Below, piece by piece: positions 9,999 to 21,169 of a stretch of 64,000 bases of DNA; position 1 is the first letter of the stretch; every line of letters begins with the position of its first letter. Source of the DNA: Cololabis saira (lineage: Eukaryota; Chordata; Actinopteri; Beloniformes; Belonidae). The position numbers were made by a program, and so were the translations under genes. The stretch is from the NCBI RefSeq assembly GCF_033807715.1, contig NC_084596.1, forward strand, positions 27,726,879 through 27,790,878, written 5' to 3'. Below the pieces are notes generated by a model. It saw only the letters and a program-made list of their open reading frames with translations, ran no database searches and was not told the origin of the DNA.

Positions 9999-12900
9999 TC
10001 AGTCGGTTTCTGCAATTATAGTCATAGAGTCAATGTGCCTGAGGAGTGGTTGCCATATCTTATAGAAACTGTTTGAGGAACCTTTCAGGGAAAGCCTGAT
10101 CTTCTCTAATGCGACACACTGCAGTATGTCCTGAACCCATTTGTTGTGAGTTGGAGGGGAGGCGTGGGACCATTTTAGAAGAATGAGTCTTCGAGCAAGT
10201 AATGTGGTGAATGCTATGATTTTTCGCGTTGAATTAGGCTCACCGTGTGAGTGCAATCCAAAGAGAGCTGTAAGGGGATCAAGTGGTATAGTTCGGCCTG
10301 TTGCTTTACTAAGTGTATCGAATATTGCTGTCCAAAAATCAGATAATTTAGGGCAAGATAAAAACATATGAACGAAGTCGGCAGGGGCTTGCCCACATCT
10401 GTTGCATGAGTCCGCTCTGTCAGGGTAGATTTTGGCAAGTTTGGCATTAGTAAGGTAGGCTCTATGCAGGATTTTACATTGAATAAGGCTGTGCCTCGCA
10501 CAAATAGAGGATGAATGAACATTTTTTAATATCTCCTCCCATTGCTCATCAGCCAAGGTGATTCCAAGGTCCTGTCCCCAAGTAGCTCTTAAGGAGACCA
10601 GATGGTTTGGGGACAATGTATAAATTAGTTTATATGTGGTCCCTATGAGTCCTTTCTTCCTGGGATTGAGCAATAGAAATTGGTCAATAAGAGAGTTTGG
10701 GGGTCTATTAGGAAACTGGGGGAAGCAGGATTTCACAAAATGTCTTATTTGGAAGAACCGAAAAAGGTGAGTGTTTGGTAAGTCAAATTTTGCAGCCAAG
10801 TCGGTAAATGAGGAGAAAACTCTATCAACAAAAAGGTCGCCAAGCGTTGTCAGGCCTTTCTCAGACCAGGTACGGAAGGCTGGATCAGAGCATGACGGCG
10901 CAAACAGGTGATTATGAAAAATTGGTGATTGGCAGGACTGTGTGTGGAGACCAAAAGCCCTTCTGAACTGATTCCAGATCATTAAAGTGTTTCTTACAAT
11001 TGGGTTAGGGCTAACCTGTTTAATTAACATAGGTAATTGAGAGCAAACCACAGACCAAAGGGAGAAACGTGAGGAGGAGACTTCGAGCAAAGCCCACTGT
11101 GGGGAATCAGGTATCGTTTTAACTGTGTTCCAGAGGAGGAGCTTGTTGATATTGCAGGCCCAGTAATAGTAGCGGAAGTCTGGGAGCGCTAGTCCTCCTG
11201 AGGATTTAGGGAGTCGGAGCGCTGTTCGACCGATTCGTGCACGTTTATTACCCCAGAGGAAGGAGCTAATCAGCTGGTCAAGGTTGGAAAAGAACGATTT
11301 CCTTATGAAGATGGGTATATGTTGAAAGAGGTAAAGAAACCGTGGAAGTAACGACATTTTTATCAGGTTGACCCGCCCAGCCAAAGAGAGCGGGAGGGAA
11401 GACCACCTGGCAAAGTCTGATTTACAACGTTCGAGCAATGGGTTGAAATTTTTGTCAAATAGTTGGGAAAATGATTTTGTCACCGTAATTCCAAGGTATT
11501 TAAGACCATCCGTAGCCTTCCTAAAGGGAGGGAGGTCATGAGGGAGATCATCAGCAGCAGAGTTAATTGAGATATAGTCGCTTTTTTCCAAGTTCAATTT
11601 GTAGCCTGAATACTTCCCAAATTTCTCAAAAATGTCTAAAATTGTAGGGAGGCTGGAGGAAGGGTTGGATATGTACAATAAAAGATCGTCAGCATAAAAA
11701 GAAATTTTGTGAAGCTGTCCGTGGCGTGTTATGCCTTCAAACCCGTTCTCACTACGCAGCCAAATGGCCAGGGGCTCAACCGCCAGGGCAAATAGAAGCG
11801 GAGAAAGGGGACAGCCCTGCCGGGTGCCTCTATGTAAAGAGAATAGGCGTGATTTAATACCGTTAGTGTTGACAGAGGCTACAGGGGAGGCGTAAAGGAG
11901 TTTTATCCAATCCACAAAGCCAGGGCTGAGGCCAAATTTATTAAGAATGTAGAACAGATATCTCCATTCCACGCGATCGAAAGCTTTTTCCGCGTCTAGA
12001 GATAGAACCAGTTCAGGAGAATCAGTGGAGTGAGAGTAGAGAATATTAAGTAACCTGCGTGTGTTAGAAGATGAATATCTCCCTGAAACAAAACCAGTTT
12101 GATCAGGGTCGACTAGAGATGGTATAACTCTCTGAAGGCGACTAGCCAGTACTTTTGCCAGTATTTTAAAGTCCACATTCAGGAGAGAAATTGGTCTGTA
12201 ACTACTACAAAGAAGTGGATCTTTATCCTTTTTTAGTAATAGTGAAATTGAAGCCTCTGACATAGTGGATGGTAACCGACCCTCTGCCTGGGCATCATTG
12301 AAAACTTTACTTAGAATCGGGGCAAGGACTGTAGAGTAGGTCTTGTAAAATTCTGTTGTGTAACCATCTGGACCAGGTGATTTATTGCACTGTAGAGAGG
12401 TAATTGCATCCTTGACCTCAGAGACCGTAATTGGAGCACCCAAGTCACTAGCAACCGGTGTGTCAATTTGAGGGTACGAAAGCAGGTCAAGGGGGTTTGG
12501 GCCATCCCAATCACGTTGAGAGGATTCGGAGGAATACAGTTTAGAATAATAATCAACAAATGCATTATTAATAGCGGTTGGATTGGATGAGGTGTCATCG
12601 GAAGCGATCCTAATCCTAGGTATAAGTCTAGATGCCGCCTCAGTTCGTGCTTGGTAAGCTAGGAGTTTGCCTGCTTTGTCACCTTGCTCAAAAAAGCATT
12701 GCTTAGTATGTAAAAGTTGTTTCTCAATCCGGCCAGACGATAATAAGTTATATTGTGATTGGAGCTGTGCCCGTTTCTTATATAATGCATCTGATGGGTC
12801 AGTAGAATATTGAGTGTCTAACTTTTGTATTTCATCTGATATTTGCTTTAGTTTAGAGCGCTCCGACTTCCTAAAGCCAGAAATAAAAGATATAATTTGA

Positions 12901-13790
12901 CCACGCAAAAAGGCCTTGAGGGACTCCCACAACATGTCACTGCCTATATCCGGGGTATCGTTCGTGTCAAGGAAGAACTGAATTTGATTAGTTAAAAAGT
13001 CCTTGAATTTTGACTCGGATAGTAAGTGAGAATTAAATCTCCAGGTTCTGGTAGGCAATCTGCCCTGGGGAAAGTTAATGTTTAGGGAGACGGGAGAGTG
13101 ATCGGAAATCACTATGCTGTGGTATTTGGACAGTTGTATGTTATCTAACAATCTATTGTCGAGCAGGTAAAAGTCAATCCGAGAATAAGACCTGTGAACA
13201 TGCGAAAAAAAAGAGAAAGCTTTCGCATGAGGATGCATAGTTCTCCACGGATCAGACAGGCCTAATTGGTCTGCATGGAACTTTAACATGGTAGCCGCCT
13301 TAGACAGGCCAACTTGTTTGGTGGATGATCTATCAAGATTAGGGTCTTGGACCTGGTTAAAATCACCCCCAATTATTAGGTGATGATCTGCCGCGTTTGG
13401 GATATCAGAGAAAAATTTTGACAAAAATTTATCATCATCCCAATTTGGAGCATATATTGAGGCCAGGACCACAGGGGTGTCTTGTAACTTGCCCAGTACC
13501 ATGACGTAGCGCCCATTCGGGTCGGAAATAACAGAGGAAGGTTCAAAAGCAACGTCTTTATGTACAATAATAGCTGCACCTCTAGCCCTCTCTGAAAAAC
13601 TCGAATGGAAAATGTGACTCATCCAGGGTCTCTTAATACGGGAGAACTCAGATTTGCGCAGGTGTGTCTCTTGTAAGAAAAACAAGTCCCCTTTAAGTTC
13701 CTGTAAGTGTGATAGTACCTTGTTGGCTTTAACAATATTATTCATCCCCTTTACATTCCAGGAGATGAGACGGATGTTCCTACTACTCAT
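9999..13790 (-). CDS. LINE ORF2: endonuclease and reverse transcriptase
   Basis: An uninterrupted 1263-residue ORF2 protein, the enzyme that nicks target DNA and copies the LINE RNA. An apurinic-type endonuclease domain (about 1-240) shows SWNVKGMN, QETHL (Glu41), YAPNW, GGDFNQV (142-145 GDFN), SRIDFYL and SDHSPV, so all main catalytic residues are present. The reverse transcriptase (about 470-760) shows SPGPDGYTTEFY, LDAEKAFDRVEW (Asp599), GTRQGCPLSPLLF and FYADD (699-702). A C-terminal CCHC knuckle is at C1129, C1132, H1142, C1147. Length and order fit the L1 clade. It starts at MSSRNIRLISWN directly before the endonuclease domain and stops with TGA at 10001-9999. The lack of stops suggests recent activity. 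Confidence 0.96.
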   Translation of the reverse strand: MSSRNIRLISWNVKGMNNIVKANKVLSHLQELKGDLFFLQETHLRKSEFSRIKRPWMSHIFHSSFSERARGAAIIVHKDVAFEPSSVISDPNGRYVMVLGKLQDTPVVLASIYAPNWDDDKFLSKFFSDIPNAADHHLIIGGDFNQVQDPNLDRSSTKQVGLSKAATMLKFHADQLGLSDPWRTMHPHAKAFSFFSHVHRSYSRIDFYLLDNRLLDNIQLSKYHSIVISDHSPVSLNINFPQGRLPTRTWRFNSHLLSESKFKDFLTNQIQFFLDTNDTPDIGSDMLWESLKAFLRGQIISFISGFRKSERSKLKQISDEIQKLDTQYSTDPSDALYKKRAQLQSQYNLLSSGRIEKQLLHTKQCFFEQGDKAGKLLAYQARTEAASRLIPRIRIASDDTSSNPTAINNAFVDYYSKLYSSESSQRDWDGPNPLDLLSYPQIDTPVASDLGAPITVSEVKDAITSLQCNKSPGPDGYTTEFYKTYSTVLAPILSKVFNDAQAEGRLPSTMSEASISLLLKKDKDPLLCSSYRPISLLNVDFKILAKVLASRLQRVIPSLVDPDQTGFVSGRYSSSNTRRLLNILYSHSTDSPELVLSLDAEKAFDRVEWRYLFYILNKFGLSPGFVDWIKLLYASPVASVNTNGIKSRLFSLHRGTRQGCPLSPLLFALAVEPLAIWLRSENGFEGITRHGQLHKISFYADDLLLYISNPSSSLPTILDIFEKFGKYSGYKLNLEKSDYISINSAADDLPHDLPPFRKATDGLKYLGITVTKSFSQLFDKNFNPLLERCKSDFARWSSLPLSLAGRVNLIKMSLLPRFLYLFQHIPIFIRKSFFSNLDQLISSFLWGNKRARIGRTALRLPKSSGGLALPDFRYYYWACNINKLLLWNTVKTIPDSPQWALLEVSSSRFSLWSVVCSQLPMLIKQVSPNPIVRNTLMIWNQFRRAFGLHTQSCQSPIFHNHLFAPSCSDPAFRTWSEKGLTTLGDLFVDRVFSSFTDLAAKFDLPNTHLFRFFQIRHFVKSCFPQFPNRPPNSLIDQFLLLNPRKKGLIGTTYKLIYTLSPNHLVSLRATWGQDLGITLADEQWEEILKNVHSSSICARHSLIQCKILHRAYLTNAKLAKIYPDRADSCNRCGQAPADFVHMFLSCPKLSDFWTAIFDTLSKATGRTIPLDPLTALFGLHSHGEPNSTRKIIAFTTLLARRLILLKWSHASPPTHNKWVQDILQCVALEKIRLSLKGSSNSFYKIWQPLLRHIDSMTIIAETD

Positions 13791-14289
13791 TGGTATTCCC
13801 CAGTCCTGCTAATAACTGTTGAGCCCTGAAGGAGGGGGGGGGGGGCGGCGGGGGGAGGGGGGGAGGAAAGGAAGAGAGAAGGAGAAAAAAAAAAAAACAC
13901 CAAAACCCAGACACCCACACACACACATTACTACATACTTACGTACAAAGTTACCGAAAATCCCAATCCTCATAGGAATATAAACCCTGAGTATCCCAAT
14001 AGATACAGTGCAGATCTTGCTTCTCACTTCTCACTTCTCGCTCGAACAGTCCCATTCCCACAAAGACGTATTGCTCAGCCTCTCTCCAGGGTATGAGATT
14101 AAAGGTCCAACAACAGAAATAGAGCCTGATACCTTTTTTGTCCAAACTTGGCTCTAGTTCTCCAGGCCTTAAACAAGCGGAACTTATGCTTACTTTTCAC
14201 AGAGCAGCATCGCTGAATAGCGATGTGCAGGGACACAGTGTATAGTGGAAAAACTGCATAGATCGGAGTGACCCAAAGTTCACGAGAGA

Positions 14290-14291
14290 TG

Positions 14292-14342
<51 letters not shown>
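14290..14342. repeat. ~50-base A homopolymer (poly-U in LINE sense)
   Basis: An almost pure A run on the plus strand, followed by G(8), between the unique inter-ORF part and the tandem array. Length may be unreliable. Confidence 0.9.
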
Positions 14343-14350
<8 letters not shown>

Positions 14351-14434
14351 AGAGGTATTATAATACACAGCTGCCCCAATAATCTCTCTCTACTGAGAAA
14401 TGTAGTACAAAAAAAAAAAAAAAAGGGGGGGGGG

Positions 14435-14490
14435 CCCCTTTAACATATAAAATCAGTAGAGCTAAAAGTAGCGCTGATGGAAAAAGAGAG

Positions 14491-14528
<38 letters not shown>

Positions 14529-14673
14529 GGCGGCGGCCTCTTTAACATATAAATTCAGTAGGGCTAAAAGTAGCGCTGATGGGAGAAAAAAAAAAAAAAA
14601 AAGGGGGGGCCTCTTTAACATATAAAATCAGTCGGGCTAAAAGTAGCGCTGATGGAAAAAAAAAGGAAAAAAG

Positions 14674-14711
<38 letters not shown>

Positions 14712-14755
14712 CCTCTTTAACATATAAATTCAGTAGGGCTAAAAGTAGCGCTGAT

Positions 14756-14788
<33 letters not shown>

Positions 14789-15660
14789 AAAGGGGGGGGG
14801 CTCTTTAACATATAAAATCAATAGGGCTAGAAGTAGCACTGATGCAAAGAAAGAAAGAAAAAAAAAAAAAAAAGGGGGGCTCTTTAACTTTAACATATAA
14901 AATCAGTAGGGCTAGAAGTAGCGCTGATGCAAAAAAAAAGAAAATAAATAATAAAAAATAAAAAAAAAGGGCCTCTTTAACATATAAAATTAGTAGGGCT
15001 AAAAGTAGTGCTGATGCAAAGAAAGAAAGAAAAAAAAAAAAAGGGGGGGGGTCTTTAATTTTAACATATAAAATCAGTAGGGCTAGAAGTAGCGCTGATG
15101 CAAAAAAAAAAGAAAATAAATAAATAAAAAAAACAAAGGGCCTCTTTAACATATAAAATTAGTAGGGTTAAAAGTAGCGCTGATGCAAAGAAAGAAAGAA
15201 AAAAAAAAAAAAAAAAAAGGGGGGGGCTCTTTAACTTTAACATATAAAATCAGTAGGGCTAGAAGTAGCGCTGATGCAAAAAAAATAAATAAATAAATAA
15301 AAATGGGCCTCTTTAACATATAAAATTTGTAGGGCTAAAAGTAGCGCTGATGCAAAGAAAGAAAAAGGGGGGCTCTTTAACTTTAACATATAAAATCAGT
15401 AGGGCTAGAAGTAGCGCTGATGCAAAAAAAATATAAAAAAAGATAAATAAATAAATAAATAAAAAAGGGCCTCTTTAACATATAAAATTAGTAGGGCTAA
15501 AAGTAGCGCTGATGCAAAGAAAAAAAAAGGGGGGCTCTTTAACTTTAACATATAAAATCAGTAGGGCTAGAAGTAGCGCTGATGCAAAAAAATAAATAAA
15601 TAGATAAAAAAGGGCCTCTTTAACATATAAAATTAGTAGGGCTAAAAGTAGCGCTGATGC
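14435..15660 (-). repeat. 15-unit tandem array with hairpin cores and polypyrimidine spacers
   Basis: Fifteen copies of a ~45-bp core are separated by variable A- and G-runs (T and C in LINE sense). On the plus strand the core reads CTCTTTAACATATAAAATCA, then GTAGGGCTAAAAGTAGCGCT, then GATG. GCTA...TAGC pairs around a four-base loop, and ATCAG pairs with CTGAT further out, so each core can form a stem-loop. In the half near ORF1, two unit types alternate: one with CTTTAACTTTAAC, a GAAG loop and TAAA-rich spacer; the other with a single CTTTAAC, an AAAG loop and GAAA-rich spacer. This gives a dimeric higher-order repeat of ~160-180 bp. Core ends (GCTGATG) fall near 14480, 14581, 14654, 14756, 14845, 14930, 15015, 15101, 15185, 15276, 15353, 15422, 15514, 15583 and 15660. 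Confidence 0.93.
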
Positions 15661-15925
15661 AAAGAAAGAAGGAAAAAAAAAAAAATAATAAAATAAAAAA
15701 AAAAAAAAAAAAAAAAAATAATAAAAAAAAAAAAAAAAATTAATAATTAATTAAAAAAATAAATAAATAAATAAAAAATAAAATGAATAAAAGTAGGCCT
15801 CTCGGGCTCAAAGAGGGTCAACCAACCTTGCAATGACTGTCTGTGCTTCCACGAATATTAACTGTTATTAACGACATCAGTCTTAGGTAGAACAAGCTGG
15901 CCGTTGCGTGCGACCGAGGGTTCCT

Positions 15926-16738
15926 TTAAGCATTTCCACTGGAAAGGTATTCTTTAGCCTTTTCAACCGACGAGAGTAGAACTTTTTCCCCGTTGCTTGC
16001 AGTGATGTACAGCTTCGCCGGGTAACGGAGGCTGGGTTTCAACCCACGCTTGTAGAGGAGAGCCATAACTTCACGATACACAACCCGTTGCGCCATCACG
16101 TCGGGGGAGAAGTCCTCAAAAATGGCAACATGTTTCCCCAAGTATTGCAGCTCTGACCTCTTTCTGCGGGCTTCGCGGAGAACCCTCTCCTTGGTCTGGT
16201 AGTCATGAAACCGGACGATGACAGGCCGTGGTCTCTCCCCTGGTTTAGGTTTCGGGGCCAGGGATCTGTGTGCTCGATCCAGCACGGGGGGCGTCGGTAG
16301 TATTTCTTCGCCAAAAAGTTGGGAGAGCAGTGCAGAAAAAAAGTCGGATGGCCGTGGGCCCTCAATCGACTCGGGAAGTCCAATAATTCGGAGATTATTA
16401 CGGCGGCTGCGAGCCTCCAGATCAGCTGTCTTGGCTTTTAGCTTCTCACCAACAGCAGTCAGCTCAGCACATGTAGCTTCGAGGCTAGCCAGACGATCAT
16501 CCACCGAGTCCGCGTTAGTCTCTAGCGTGGTGATGCGCTGGCCGTGGCTGGACACGGTGGATTGGACAAGGTCCATTTTGGCTTCCAGAGCTGAGAAGGA
16601 TACCTTAAACTCCGCTGCTAAGTCAGCCTTATGGGTTTCCAGGAGGCTTGTTAGCGCGGCCATGCTAACCTCGCTAGCGGTAGCATCGTTGAGGGGCGTA
16701 GAGTCTTTTTTATTATGTCTCGCCTGTTTATTTGCCAT
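15926..16738 (-). CDS. LINE ORF1: RNA-binding chaperone protein
   Basis: A 270-residue L1 ORF1-type protein (transposase-22 family), which coats LINE RNA as trimers. A basic, polar N-terminus is followed by heptad-like coiled-coil sequence at about 27-112 (LETHKADLAAEF, LEAKMD, LETNADSVDDRLASLEA), an RRM-like domain at about 114-185 with RRNNLRIIGLPES (RNP-like strand) and RPVIVRFHDYQTKERVL, and a C-terminal domain at about 198-262. Intact from ATG at 16738 to TAA at 15926. It is the first ORF of the element, and its start is preceded by a short upstream reading frame (ATG about 16876). Confidence 0.94.
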   Translation of the reverse strand: MANKQARHNKKDSTPLNDATASEVSMAALTSLLETHKADLAAEFKVSFSALEAKMDLVQSTVSSHGQRITTLETNADSVDDRLASLEATCAELTAVGEKLKAKTADLEARSRRNNLRIIGLPESIEGPRPSDFFSALLSQLFGEEILPTPPVLDRAHRSLAPKPKPGERPRPVIVRFHDYQTKERVLREARRKRSELQYLGKHVAIFEDFSPDVMAQRVVYREVMALLYKRGLKPSLRYPAKLYITASNGEKVLLSSVEKAKEYLSSGNA

Positions 16739-16890
16739 TCTCGGATGCGTCGTTGTGTTCTTTATAAGCTGCGATGCTGTTGCTGGTGGTAAATTAAGGA
16801 GAGATGGCTTAAAAAAGTGGAAAGTTGAGAGAAGTGTGGGAGAGCGGAGGAGAAGCGTCTACTCTGCGTCCGCCATGACCCGGAAGTCCC

Positions 16891-16906
16891 CAAGTACAGC
16901 TTTTTT
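16891..16906. repeat. Target-site duplication of the LINE, right copy
   Basis: CAAGTACAGCTTTTTT, followed by AGAGCAAG. Identical to 9500-9515. Confidence 0.95.
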
Positions 16907-17755
16907 AGAGCAAGAAATAGCTTGCCATTCCTTAAACAATGCCACAGGTGCATAAATTCAAGCCTTGACCCATGTGATAAGATGCCACCTTTGCTGTAAG
17001 AGATTATGTGAAATTTCATCCCTTCTGTATATTCCACTGTTATATGTGATGCTATGACAAAGTGGAAGTGTTTAGGAACTGCAGCATCTCAGCCACAGAG
17101 CAAAATACCAGAGTAAGTCGCAGAGAGGGGTCAGTGACTACTAAAAAGCGTGTTGCTTCACATACAAGCTTCACATCACCAGGTCCAGTGCCAAGCATCA
17201 CATGGAGTGGTGCTAAACACCAACACTGGACTGTGGAGCTGCAGAAACATGTTTCGTGGAGCAATACAATTCTGTCTGGCTTTGATGGATCATGGTGAGT
17301 GGCTGCTATTCAGGACTTGGGCGAGGCTCCTTGTCTCCAGTGAAGGGCAACCTTAATGCTTCAACATACCATGACATTTTTGGACAAGGCTATGCTTCCA
17401 GCTTCGTGCCAACAGTCTGGGGAAGGCCATTTCTATTCCAACAAACACAGCAAGAGGCGAGGGTGCAGGCCGCTCAAGCAAACTTGATTGGCGTGCACCC
17501 TCACCTCAAATCTATATGTATTTAGATACAATATTAATATAGTCCCTGGTGGTGTAATTGTCTGGCATCCAACTACTTTAATAGAAAAATATTTGGGTCC
17601 CGGTCCATCGTTCCACACATATGATGTCAAACTTTCAATTAAAGTAACAAGAAAATGCATTCTGAATTCAGAGAAGGTGAAATACAAAAATAATTCTTAA
17701 TAATAATAATAATAAAAAAAAACAGACTTGCAGTCTTATTTATGGTAAACGGCTT
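16907..17755. other. Intergenic; nothing recognised
   Basis: Unique-looking sequence ending in a short (AAT)n run and A run near 17700-17722. No gene or named repeat was recognised. Confidence 0.4.
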
Positions 17756-18015
17756 ACACTTATATGGCACTTTCCAGCTGTATTCCTACAGCCCCAAAGC
17801 GCTTTACAGTGTAGACATTCACCCACACACGCACATATTCACACACCGGTTGTCGGCGGAGCTGCCACACAACGGTGCTGGCCTGACAACAGGGAGCAAC
17901 CGGGGGATTCAGTGTTTTGCCTAAGGACACTTTGGTGGACACAGGAGGAACTAGGGTTTGAACCACTGACCTTCAGGTTCATGGGCGAATGCTCTACCAA
18001 CTGAGCCACCTTCCC
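17756..18015 (-). mobile_element. tRNA-derived SINE
   Basis: Read on the minus strand from 18015, the element begins with a tRNA-like head: A box TGGCTCAGTTGGTAGAGCA and B box GGTTCAAACCC. A SINE body follows (GTGTCCTTAGGCAAAACACT), then a LINE-like tail (AAAGCGCTTTGGGG ... CCATATAAGTGTAAGCC). The head lacks a complete cloverleaf and runs straight into the body, so it is a SINE and not a tRNA gene. The tail resembles that of fish L2-mobilised SINEs. Confidence 0.75.
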
Positions 18016-18600
18016 CATTTATACAAAGTTTATATAATTAAAACTGCTTGCATTACAAGAAAGAATCATCATGAATTTCAGATGTGTTGTCTCCCCTTTC
18101 TTTCTCATTTCCTTTTGCCATGTCCGTGCCTATCTTTTCTATCTTGTCCTCTGAGCTTCCGTGACGTGACTCACAACATGTGTGTAACGCTGGTTTTCTG
18201 TTTTATTAACAAGGCTTTCTTCAAATCACCTTCATGCCTCTTAGTTAGCTGACACACAGGCTATCATATGTCGCCTGTCAGTGACTGCCTCTTGCCAAGG
18301 TGATATGTAAATGAAAAACCACACCTGTGTCATTTGCAGCCCGTCGACCAGAGTGTTATTAATCTGGCATTGATTTTCTGTCACTGCTTTGATCAGTATT
18401 TCAATATTCCTCATGTAGCTGCTCCTAAATGAATCCCAACAATGAATGCTGCTCTTTATCCGTTTCCTAAAACATCTCACATTCACTCAAAGCAAGTGAA
18501 AAATAGCATGCAAATCAACAACAGATGTATAACTTTTATATGGCTTATACTGTTGGTTTGACAAGTGTTTGAGTTGTCAGACTTGACTGACCACATTGTA
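18016..18600. other. Intergenic; nothing recognised
   Basis: No exon or repeat recognised. Confidence 0.4.
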
Positions 18601-18717
18601 TAAGAAGTACTGGACAAAACTCTCCGTGATGCCATCCATAGGTTTCCTGAAGAGTTTTTAAATTTCCCCTCAGTGGGACTATTAAAGAATTATCTTACCT
18701 TATCTTATCTTCAACAA
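18601..18717 (+). mobile_element. LINE 3' tail fragment ending in (TTATC)n
   Basis: TCAGTGGGACTATTAAAGAA followed by TTATCTTACC and repeated TTATCT units. This is the typical 3' end of a fish non-LTR element. Only the tail is recognisable. Confidence 0.45.
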
Positions 18718-18864
18718 GCCTCTTTTGCCCTCATACTGCACAGTGCCATGTTGCAAATATGAGGACTGAGGAGGCCTGGAAGTCAGCTGGAACACACCCA
18801 CTTGAGTTCAATCACCCCAAGTAAGCTATTTTAGCTTGGCTGGTTTAGCTTATGTTAACCTGTG

Positions 18865-19170
18865 ATGCTAGTTCAATTCAATTCAATTTTATTTCATTTA
18901 TATAGCATTATTTATATAGCATCTGTTACAACACAAACTGTGTCTAAGTGCTTTCCAGAGACCCAGAGCATAACCCCCGAGCAAATATTAAACAAAAAAT
19001 GTCAGGTAAAAACTCCCCTAGCAGGAAAAAACCTCAAGCCAAACAGTGGCAAGGAAAAGCTCCCCTTTAAGAGGGAAGAAACCTTGAACGGGACATGGCT
19101 CATAAAGGGGGGCCCTACTGCCAAAGGTCAGCCTGGTAGAGCAGGAAGAGGGAGATAGGAAAGAGAGGGT
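18865..19170 (-). mobile_element. Non-LTR retrotransposon-derived 3' fragment, copy A
   Basis: It starts TTCAATTCAATTTTATTTCA and contains GTGCTTTCCAGAGACCCAGA, CCCCCGAGCAAATATT and AGAGGGAAGAAACCTTGA. These blocks recur in the same order at 19322-19480 and are familiar from a high-copy fish family. The orientation (minus) is inferred from the AT-rich tail lying on the left. Family name not assigned. Confidence 0.6.
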
Positions 19171-19190
19171 GACGAACAGAGAGAGGAGAG

Positions 19191-20320
<1,130 letters not shown>

Positions 20321-21169
20321 CCACAGTGCCCGGAAAAAAACCCCATGCTAACGAACATGTCGCCTCCAAGAAACCTTCTTGCTGTGATGCAACAGTACTA
20401 ACCAGCAAGCAACCCAACCCAACTGTCATTATCCTCACTTCAAATGTTGCGACCATAACAATCTGTAACAAGCGCTTGCAGAGATGAAATGAGGAGCTCT
20501 GCTTGGACCAGGTGTTCCTTGGCCTCCCGGTCGCAGTGCTAGATCTGTTGCACCTGCAGGTTGGGCAAGCCCACCACAACCCCAGTGATCACAGGTCCTT
20601 AGTAGACCTCCACTGTTTCTCGCTTCATCTCTGGCAACACTCATTTCAGATGTTGTTGCCTATTGGTTCAGTTAATCAGCTTGGCAAGGCTCTGAAGTGA
20701 TCTGAGGTGATGGTGTCTCAACACCTGATGTAGGCAGCAGAAACTGATAGGCTGCAGACAGTCCAGGTTCCATTCTACATGAACCAAGCAGTCAATGTGC
20801 TTATTTTTGCTGCAAAGTCTGACATTTTAACATTGTGGTCACTGTTGGAGCCCAGCTCCCATAGGTCAGTTGAGATCCTGCAACTGAACTTACTTCTTCT
20901 TTGGCATCAAACTAGCTAGAGTGATTTATCCATTTACTTCTAAACAGATATGTTGCAGTATTAGAGCAGAACCATTGTACAAGATAGTCATTCCCTTTGC
21001 TTTTAATAGGTCCAGGTGTAGATGCATAGTCTCAATCTGTACTCTGGACCAATCTGTGGTCCAAGAACATTGGACAAGGAGACAGAAGGAGCTCATCATC
21101 TCCGCTTTCCCTTATTTCCTTCTGTCCTTCCTTCTGTCATTGCTCAGTTGCTATAGGGTTTATGTCCCA
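20321..21169. other. Intergenic; nothing recognised
   Basis: Moderately GC-balanced unique-looking sequence with only chance frames. No named repeat recognised. Confidence 0.35.

Larger units (their letters stand above)
13791..15925 (-). repeat. Unusually long inter-ORF region of the LINE
   Basis: About 2.1 kb separate the ORF1 stop from the ORF2 start, against tens of bases in mammalian L1. In LINE sense it holds an AT-rich leader (15925-15665), the 15-unit tandem array (15660-14435), a ~50-base U run (14342-14290), and ~500 bp of unique sequence with a C-rich patch (about 13832-13866). No third ORF is credible: the long frames across it are poly-Phe translations of T runs. Confidence 0.9.
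9516..16890 (-). mobile_element. Full-length L1-type LINE with intact ORF1 and ORF2
   Basis: A 7.4-kb non-LTR retrotransposon in minus orientation. In its own direction: 152-bp 5'UTR (16890-16739) beginning GGGGACTTCCGG; ORF1 (16738-15926); a 2.1-kb inter-ORF region; ORF2 (13790-9999); a ~480-bp 3'UTR rich in C and T runs (9998-9516) with a short A tail. It is bounded by a perfect 16-bp duplication. The first-strand nick inferred from the duplication is TTTTTT/AG, like L1 endonuclease preference. Open ORFs and perfect duplication indicate a recent insertion. It sits ~1.3 kb upstream of adcy1 on the same strand as adcy1. Confidence 0.95.

Noticed and set aside
14197..15243. Several 60-115 residue frames rich in Phe or Lys
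   Set aside because: They are translations of homopolymer runs and repeat cores in the LINE array.
14435..15660. CRISPR-like repeat-spacer array
   Set aside because: Spacers are low-complexity A/G runs, not unique sequences, the array lies inside a LINE, and the DNA is from a vertebrate.
16218..16955. 245-residue plus-strand frame opposite LINE ORF1
   Set aside because: Antisense shadow of ORF1 and 5'UTR, with no family features.
17940..18015. tRNA gene on the minus strand
   Set aside because: A and B boxes are present but the sequence continues directly into a SINE body and the acceptor stem does not close.
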